DNA from: Olsenella profusa DSM 13989
GTDB taxonomy: Bacteria > Actinomycetota > Coriobacteriia > Coriobacteriales > Atopobiaceae
Assembly: GCF_030811115.1 (NCBI RefSeq)
Contig: NZ_JAUSQK010000001.1
Location: forward strand, 1,488,001-1,552,000
Reading direction: 5' to 3'
DNA: 64,000 nucleotides
Made by a program: the position numbers and the translations under genes. How positions within the stretch are numbered: the first letter of the stretch is position 1; the number at the start of each line of letters is the position of its first letter. Shown here piece by piece: positions 59,250-64,000 of the stretch. The notes beneath the pieces were generated by a model. That model was not told where the DNA came from, ran no database searches, and saw nothing but the letters and a program-made list of their open reading frames with translations.

Positions 59250-60464
59250 CTATTGGCGTGTGACGAGCGAGTCGACGAACTGACGTGCGCCGCGGGCGGA
59301 GCGTCCGCCCCGCCTCGTGGCAAAGCGCTCGGCGAGCAGGTCGAGCTCCCCCTCGTCCATGGTGACGTGGTCCGCTTCGGCAAGCTGATGCACGATGTCG
59401 AGGTATGTAGCCTTGTCGGGCCTGTGGAACGAGACGTGGATGCCAAAGCGATCCGAGAGCGAGACGATCTCCTGCAGCGTGTCGTTGAGGTGGACGTCAT
59501 CGCCCTCGCGATCCGAGAAGGTCTCCCGCACCAGGTGGCGGCGGTTGCTCGTGGCATAGATGGCAACGTTGGCCGACTTCGCCGAGACGGACCCCTCGAG
59601 GATGGCCTTGAGTGCGGCGAAGTTGTCGTCGTCGCGCGCGAACGAGAGGTCGTCGATGAAGATGACGAAGCAGAGCGGGTTCTTCGTGAGCTCGTCGAGC
59701 AGCCCCGGAATCCGGTGGAGCTGCTCCTTGTGCACCTCGAGGATGCGCAGGCCCTCGGACGCCAGCTCGTTGGCGACGGCCTTGACCGTGGAGCTCTTGC
59801 CCGTGCCGGCGTCGCCGGTGAGCAGGATGTTGGCTGCCGGCCTGCCCGCGAGGAGCGCCCGCGTGTTGTCGAGGATGATGCCCTTCTCGCGCTCGTAGTC
59901 CGCAAGGTCGGCGAGGCGGATGGGGTCGGGATGGTGCACGGGTACGACCTGGCCGGCATCGTCCATGCGAAAGACGTGGTGGCGAGCATAGACGCCAAAG
60001 CCATGGCGATGGATGTCCGCCAGGCGCTCGCGGTAGATGCCCACCAGGTCCGTACGCTCCACCTCATAGCGCGCCAGCGTGCCGCGCAGTTCCGTCGGCA
60101 CGTGTGTCAGAAGGTCGTCCGGCGTGAGCGCCGCAAGGCGCGCGAGCGTCTGCAACTCGGCGTCGGCGGCATCCGCCAGCACGCGCGGGACCTCTGCCCG
60201 CGCGCCCCTGCGGCTGAGATAGACGTTCTCGTCATCCAGGACCACCTCCTGCACGTGGGCACCGAGCGAGCAGGTGCCCGTGGCGAAGAGCTCGGAGACG
60301 AAGCCCGCGTAGGCCTCGGCGAGGGGCGCGTCATCGTGGCCGAGGCCCGCAGCGATGCCGAGCGTGTCGACCAGGGCCGCAATCACGGGGTCATCCAGCA
60401 CGGCGCGGAAGACCACGAGGGTCCTCATGCGCATGCAGAGCTCCTTGCGTTCGTCCTCTGTCAT
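59250..60464 (-). CDS. AAA ATPase of the DUF815 family
   Basis: The protein has 404 residues. Walker A GDAGTGKSST sits near residue 212, Walker B is CFVIFIDDLSFARDDD and the sensor region reads IYATSNRRHLVRETFSDREGDD. The FIDDLSF and YATSNRRHL motifs mark DUF815 (PF05673), a conserved AAA group of unknown substrate. The N-terminal 190 residues are helical and unassigned. ATG 60464 follows AGAGGGG; the longer frame begins inside the gap to ilvD. It lies between ilvD and leuC on the same strand, an unusual neighbour for amino-acid genes. Confidence 0.88.
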   Translation of the reverse strand: MTEDERKELCMRMRTLVVFRAVLDDPVIAALVDTLGIAAGLGHDDAPLAEAYAGFVSELFATGTCSLGAHVQEVVLDDENVYLSRRGARAEVPRVLADAADAELQTLARLAALTPDDLLTHVPTELRGTLARYEVERTDLVGIYRERLADIHRHGFGVYARHHVFRMDDAGQVVPVHHPDPIRLADLADYEREKGIILDNTRALLAGRPAANILLTGDAGTGKSSTVKAVANELASEGLRILEVHKEQLHRIPGLLDELTKNPLCFVIFIDDLSFARDDDNFAALKAILEGSVSAKSANVAIYATSNRRHLVRETFSDREGDDVHLNDTLQEIVSLSDRFGIHVSFHRPDKATYLDIVHQLAEADHVTMDEGELDLLAERFATRRGGRSARGARQFVDSLVTRQ

Positions 60465-60581
60465 CCCTCGTCCCCTCTGATATATGGGCGCTCGATGCAA
60501 AGTGTACGGTTTCGTCGTCTCATGTTGCGTGTGCCCAGGTGGGAATTTCCGTACGTGACGCAGGCGTGCACGTCGAAGGCG

Positions 60582-62237
60582 CTAGTCGAGCACGGCCCCC
60601 GTGGCGCCTGAGGAGACGAGCTGAGCGTAGCGGCGCAGATAGCCGGAGAGCTCCTTCTTCCTGGGCGTAAAGGCGGCCATGCGCCGATCGTACTCCTCCT
60701 GGCCGATCCTGAGCTCGATCGTGCAGGCGGGGATGTCGATGGCGATGGTGTCACCCTCCTCGACGATGCCGATGGGACCGCCGGACGCCGCCTCAGGCGA
60801 GACGTGGCCGATGCAGGCGCCGCGCGTGGCACCCGAGAAGCGCCCATCAGTGACGAGTGCGACGCTCTCGCCCAGGCCCCTGCCCATGATGGCCGAGGTT
60901 GGGTTGAGCATCTCGCGCATGCCGGGACCGCCCTTGGGGCCCTCGTAGCGGATGACCACCACGTCGCCGGGGTTGATCCTGCCGGCGTTGATGGCGGCCT
61001 GGGCATCCTCCTCGCTCTCGAACACGCGGGCGGGGCCCTCGTGCGTGAGCATGGAGGGCGCCACGGCGGAACGCTTGACCACAGAGCCGTCGGGCGCGAG
61101 GTTGCCGCGCAGGACGGCGATGCCGCCCGTGGGGGAGTAGGGGTTGTCGATGGTGCGGATGACCTCGGGGTCGTTGGTGTGCGCGTGGGCGATGTTCTCG
61201 CCCACGGTGTGACCCGTGACCGTCAGGCAGTCGCGGTTGATGAGGCCCGCGCGGTCGAGCTCGGCCATGACGGCGGGGACGCCGCCCGCCTCGTCGAGGT
61301 CCTCCATGTAGGTGGGGCCTGCGGGGGCCAGGTGGCAGAGGTTGGGCGTCCTCTCGCTCATCTCGTTGGCGGCGGCGAGGTCGATCTCAAGGCCGCACTC
61401 GTGGGCGATGGCGGGCAGGTGCAGCATGGTATTGGTGGAGCAGCCCAGGGCCATGTCCACGGTGAGGGCATTCTGGAAGGCCTCGCGGGTCATGATGTCG
61501 CGCGCGGTGACGCCCTGCTCGAGCATTCGCATGACGGCCATGCCCGCGTGCTTGGCCAGCTGCAGGCGGCGCGAGTACACGGCGGGGATGGTGCCGTTGC
61601 CCGGCAGGCCCATGCCGATGACCTCGGTGAGGCAGTTCATGGAGTTGGCGGTGTACATGCCCGAGCAGGAACCGCAGCTGGGGCAGGCCTTGCGCTCGAA
61701 CTCGTGGAGCTTGGCCTCGTCGATCCTGCCGGCGGTGTAGGACCCCATGGCCTCGAACATGGAGGAGAGGCTCGTCTTGTGGCCATCGATATGGCCGGCG
61801 AGCATGGGGCCGCCCGAGACGAACGTCGTGGGCAGGTTGAGACGGGCGGCGGCCATGAGCAGGCCAGGCACGTTCTTGTCGCAGTTGGGGATCATGACGA
61901 GGGCGTCAAAGCCATGCGCCAGCGCCATGCACTCGCAGGAGTCGGCGATGAGGTCGCGCGTGACGAGGGAGTACTTCATGCCCGTGTGGCCCATGGCGAT
62001 GCCGTCGCACACGGCGATGGCGGGAAAGACCACCGGCATGCCACCGGCCTCGGCGACGCCCATGCGCACGGCCTCGCAGACCTTGTCGATGTTCATGTGG
62101 CCGGGGACGATCTCGTTGAAGGAGCTCACGATGCCCACGAGCGGGCGTGCGACCTCCTCCTCGGTCCAACCGAGCGCGTTGTAGAGGGAGCGGTGGGCCG
62201 CCGCCTCCGGTCCAAGCTTTATCGCGTCACTCTTCAT
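60582..62237 (-). CDS. ilvD: dihydroxy-acid dehydratase
   Basis: The 551-residue iron-sulfur enzyme makes the 2-keto acids for isoleucine and valine. Cluster Cys residues lie in [12 protein letters not shown] and [35 protein letters not shown] and [20 protein letters not shown] are family marks. The window has two close ATGs (62243 and 62237) after AAAGGAG; I give the second for spacing. ilvA lies 71 bases upstream on the same strand. Confidence 0.96.
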   Translation of the reverse strand: MKSDAIKLGPEAAAHRSLYNALGWTEEEVARPLVGIVSSFNEIVPGHMNIDKVCEAVRMGVAEAGGMPVVFPAIAVCDGIAMGHTGMKYSLVTRDLIADSCECMALAHGFDALVMIPNCDKNVPGLLMAAARLNLPTTFVSGGPMLAGHIDGHKTSLSSMFEAMGSYTAGRIDEAKLHEFERKACPSCGSCSGMYTANSMNCLTEVIGMGLPGNGTIPAVYSRRLQLAKHAGMAVMRMLEQGVTARDIMTREAFQNALTVDMALGCSTNTMLHLPAIAHECGLEIDLAAANEMSERTPNLCHLAPAGPTYMEDLDEAGGVPAVMAELDRAGLINRDCLTVTGHTVGENIAHAHTNDPEVIRTIDNPYSPTGGIAVLRGNLAPDGSVVKRSAVAPSMLTHEGPARVFESEEDAQAAINAGRINPGDVVVIRYEGPKGGPGMREMLNPTSAIMGRGLGESVALVTDGRFSGATRGACIGHVSPEAASGGPIGIVEEGDTIAIDIPACTIELRIGQEEYDRRMAAFTPRKKELSGYLRRYAQLVSSGATGAVLD

Positions 62238-62308
62238 GTGCATGCTCTCCTTTGCGTGGGCGGCACTCCCGTGCCACCGCGTCCTCTTGCCCCGCAGGGG
62301 CGCTCCCC

Positions 62309-63508
62309 CTAGTCGACGAGCCTGAAGCCCGACTCCTGGAGCTTGGTGCGAATCTGATCGATCTGCTCTTGGTCCCTGGTCTCCATGCCCACGCGTAGCG
62401 TACACGAGGAGATGGGAAGGTCGGGATCGGAGAGGTCGTAGTCAACCGAGACCACATTTGCGCCAAGGCCTGCGATGATGCCGCTGACCTCGGTGAGCTG
62501 GCCCGGCTTGTCCGTGAGCTTGATGCCCATCGTCACCTTGCGGCCACTCATGGCCAGGCCGCGGTTGATGACGCGCGAGAGGATGTTGACGTCGATGTTG
62601 CCACCGCTCACGATGCAGACGGTGCGCCTGCCCTCCACGGGCAGCTTGCCAAACATGCAGGCTGCGACCGGCGTGGCCCCGGCTCCCTCGCTCACGAGCT
62701 TCTGCTTCTCCATGAGGGCGAGGATGGCGGCGGCGATCTCGTCATCGCTCACGGTCACGATGTCGTCCACGTACGTCTGCACCATCTGGAAGGTGGTCTC
62801 GCCGGGGACCTTCACCTGGATGCCATCGGCAAAGGTGGTGGCCTCGTCGGACGCGGACCAGGCCCCGGCGTGGAAGGCGGCGGCCATGGCCGCCGCGCCC
62901 TCGGCCTGCACGCCGTAGACCTTGCATGCGGGGTTCAGGCTCTTGACCGCACAGGCGACACCCGAGATGAGCCCGCCACCGCCCACGGGGACGACCACGG
63001 CCTCGGCATGCTCGAGCTGGTCCATGACCTCCAGGCCGATGGTGCCCTGTCCCGCGATGACGTCCTCGTCGTCATAGGGATGCACGAAGGTGGCGCCCGT
63101 CTCCTCCTGCAGGCGCACGGCCTCGTCGTGTGCGTCATCGTAGACGCCGGGGACGAGGCGCACCTCCGCTCCCAGGCGCCGGGTGTTCTCCACCTTCATG
63201 ATGGGGGCACCGTCGGGCATGCAGACCACGGACCTCACGCCCAGGCGGGTGGCGGCCAGCGCCACGCCCTGGGCATGGTTGCCGGCACTGCAGGCGATGA
63301 CGCCCAGGGCGAGCTCCTCCTTGGGGAGCTGGTTGATCTTGAAGTAGGCGCCTCGCAGCTTGAACGAGCCCGTCACCTGGAGGTTCTCGGTCTTGAGGAA
63401 GAGGTCGGGCACCTCGGGGATGATGTTGGAGGCTGGGATGAGGTCGGTCCTGCGAGCGACCCCCTTGAGGACGTAGGCGGCATGGTAGATCTTGTCGAGT
63501 GACAGCAT
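62309..63508 (-). CDS. ilvA: threonine ammonia-lyase (threonine deaminase) with ACT domain
   Basis: The 399-residue PLP enzyme converts threonine to 2-ketobutyrate, the first step to isoleucine. The PLP lysine is in [13 protein letters not shown]; the cofactor phosphate site is [16 protein letters not shown]-terminal ACT domain (about residues 325-399, [23 protein letters not shown]) is present, as in the roughly 400-residue class, whereas the longer biosynthetic type has two such domains. AAGGAGG precedes the ATG. Genome context with ilvB and ilvD supports a biosynthetic role. Confidence 0.94.
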   Translation of the reverse strand: MLSLDKIYHAAYVLKGVARRTDLIPASNIIPEVPDLFLKTENLQVTGSFKLRGAYFKINQLPKEELALGVIACSAGNHAQGVALAATRLGVRSVVCMPDGAPIMKVENTRRLGAEVRLVPGVYDDAHDEAVRLQEETGATFVHPYDDEDVIAGQGTIGLEVMDQLEHAEAVVVPVGGGGLISGVACAVKSLNPACKVYGVQAEGAAAMAAAFHAGAWSASDEATTFADGIQVKVPGETTFQMVQTYVDDIVTVSDDEIAAAILALMEKQKLVSEGAGATPVAACMFGKLPVEGRRTVCIVSGGNIDVNILSRVINRGLAMSGRKVTMGIKLTDKPGQLTEVSGIIAGLGANVVSVDYDLSDPDLPISSCTLRVGMETRDQEQIDQIRTKLQESGFRLVD

Positions 63509-63592
63509 GGGGCGTGTCCTCCTTGGCTGGTCGCTTGCGGCGCGCGAGGCGCTCGGATGCATCGCCCTTCCTGGCCGGATGCGACGGCACCA

Positions 63593-64000
63593 CTAGATGG
63601 CCAGGAAGTTGGTAATGTGCTGGCCCGCCGGAACCATGGGACGCACCATCTCGTCCGGGTCGATGATGGCATCGATCACGTAGCCGTGCCCACAGGCGAG
63701 GGCCTCCGTGAGGGCGACCTCCAGCTCCTCCATCGTGCTCACGCGCCTGCCCGTGAGGCCATAGGCGTCGGCGAGCCTGACCCAGTCGGGCGGACGGTCG
63801 AGCGTGGTCTGGGAGTAGCGCTCGTCGTAGATGAGCGTCTGCCACTGATGGACCATGCCCAGCACCGCGTTGTCGTACACGATGGTGATGATGGGCAGCC
63901 GGTAGTGTTCGACGGTGGCCAACTCGTTGCAGTTCATGCGGAAGGAGCCGTCGCCCGTCACATGGATCACGCAGGTGCCGGGGTTGCCCACCTGTGCGCC
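63593..64000 (-). CDS. ilvB: acetolactate synthase large subunit, C-terminal part (cut by window edge)
   Basis: The last 135 residues are visible. The thiamine-diphosphate/Mg motif is GDGSFRMNCNELAT and then IVYDNAVLGMVHQWQTLIYDERYS, highly characteristic of the AHAS catalytic subunit. The frame is open to base 64000. The enzyme condenses pyruvate units (or pyruvate and 2-ketobutyrate) for valine, leucine and isoleucine. The ilvA gene starts 84 bases downstream. Regulatory leader sequences of the cluster lie outside the window. Confidence 0.94.
   Translation of the reverse strand, partial: GAQVGNPGTCVIHVTGDGSFRMNCNELATVEHYRLPIITIVYDNAVLGMVHQWQTLIYDERYSQTTLDRPPDWVRLADAYGLTGRRVSTMEELEVALTEALACGHGYVIDAIIDPDEMVRPMVPAGQHITNFLAI

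Noticed and set aside
1-64000. Search for tRNA genes and CRISPR arrays
   Set aside because: No cloverleaf with a TTCGANTC loop and no regularly spaced short direct repeats were found by eye in the gaps.

Overview
The window is high-GC DNA with closely packed, Actinobacteria-like genes: frequent GTG/TTG starts, strong AGGAGG-type ribosome sites and short gaps. Gene content points to a host-associated anaerobe of the class Coriobacteriia (Olsenella/Atopobium/Collinsella-like). The clues are a thymidylate kinase - DNA polymerase delta-prime - RicT block, an archaeal-looking topoisomerase I, LuxS and a lineage-typical class I aminotransferase. The organism assignment is inference; no rRNA or marker tree is available here. 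I found no tRNA, rRNA or CRISPR array.

Layout. 1-3757: the N-terminal two thirds of an M16C peptidase, a universal stress protein and divergent undecaprenyl-diphosphatase. 3984-7324: a complete polar amino-acid ABC importer. 7325-8070: gene-poor DNA with a spaced inverted repeat, a hairpin and a transposase relic. 8071-11598 (minus strand): a secreted coiled-coil/lysozyme-like protein, a CDF metal transporter and a 2-hydroxyacid dehydrogenase. 11852-17020: a UvrA-like protein lacking the UvrB-binding domain, then a PcrA/UvrD helicase. 17337-18581: an SPFH protein with a small ribbon-helix-helix partner. 18848-21595: a membrane protein, MscS, LuxS and MTA/SAH nucleosidase (methyl cycle and AI-2). 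21603-25377: DegV, a small unknown protein, a Tim44-like membrane protein and an aminotransferase. 25563-31538: a TPR protein, STAS protein, TatA, TatC, topoisomerase I and thymidylate kinase.

31539-37436 is an accessory island of more AT-rich genes: a two-component system, a two-permease/one-ATPase ABC system and the remains of an ABC exporter. It sits between tmk and holB. A degraded copy of the holB 5' end lies at its left edge, so the boundary can be read directly. 37455-40456 resumes the core block holB-ricT-queD. An aldehyde dehydrogenase follows, then a complete IS1634-type insertion sequence (42463-44426) flanked by perfect 315-bp direct repeats, consistent with the very long target duplications known for that family.

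44871-52195 holds a GH5-like protein whose expected catalytic nucleophile is a lysine, RsmI, and a NarL-type two-component system divergent from a drug-export-type ABC operon. 52446-55977 holds a flavin-reductase protein, a broken DUF1304 gene, release factor 3 and a small membrane protein. 56060-64000 (minus strand) is a branched-chain amino-acid cluster (ilvB partial, ilvA, ilvD, a DUF815 AAA ATPase, leuC, leuD, leuB). At least five intergenic spaces carry long or spaced inverted repeats of possibly one family.
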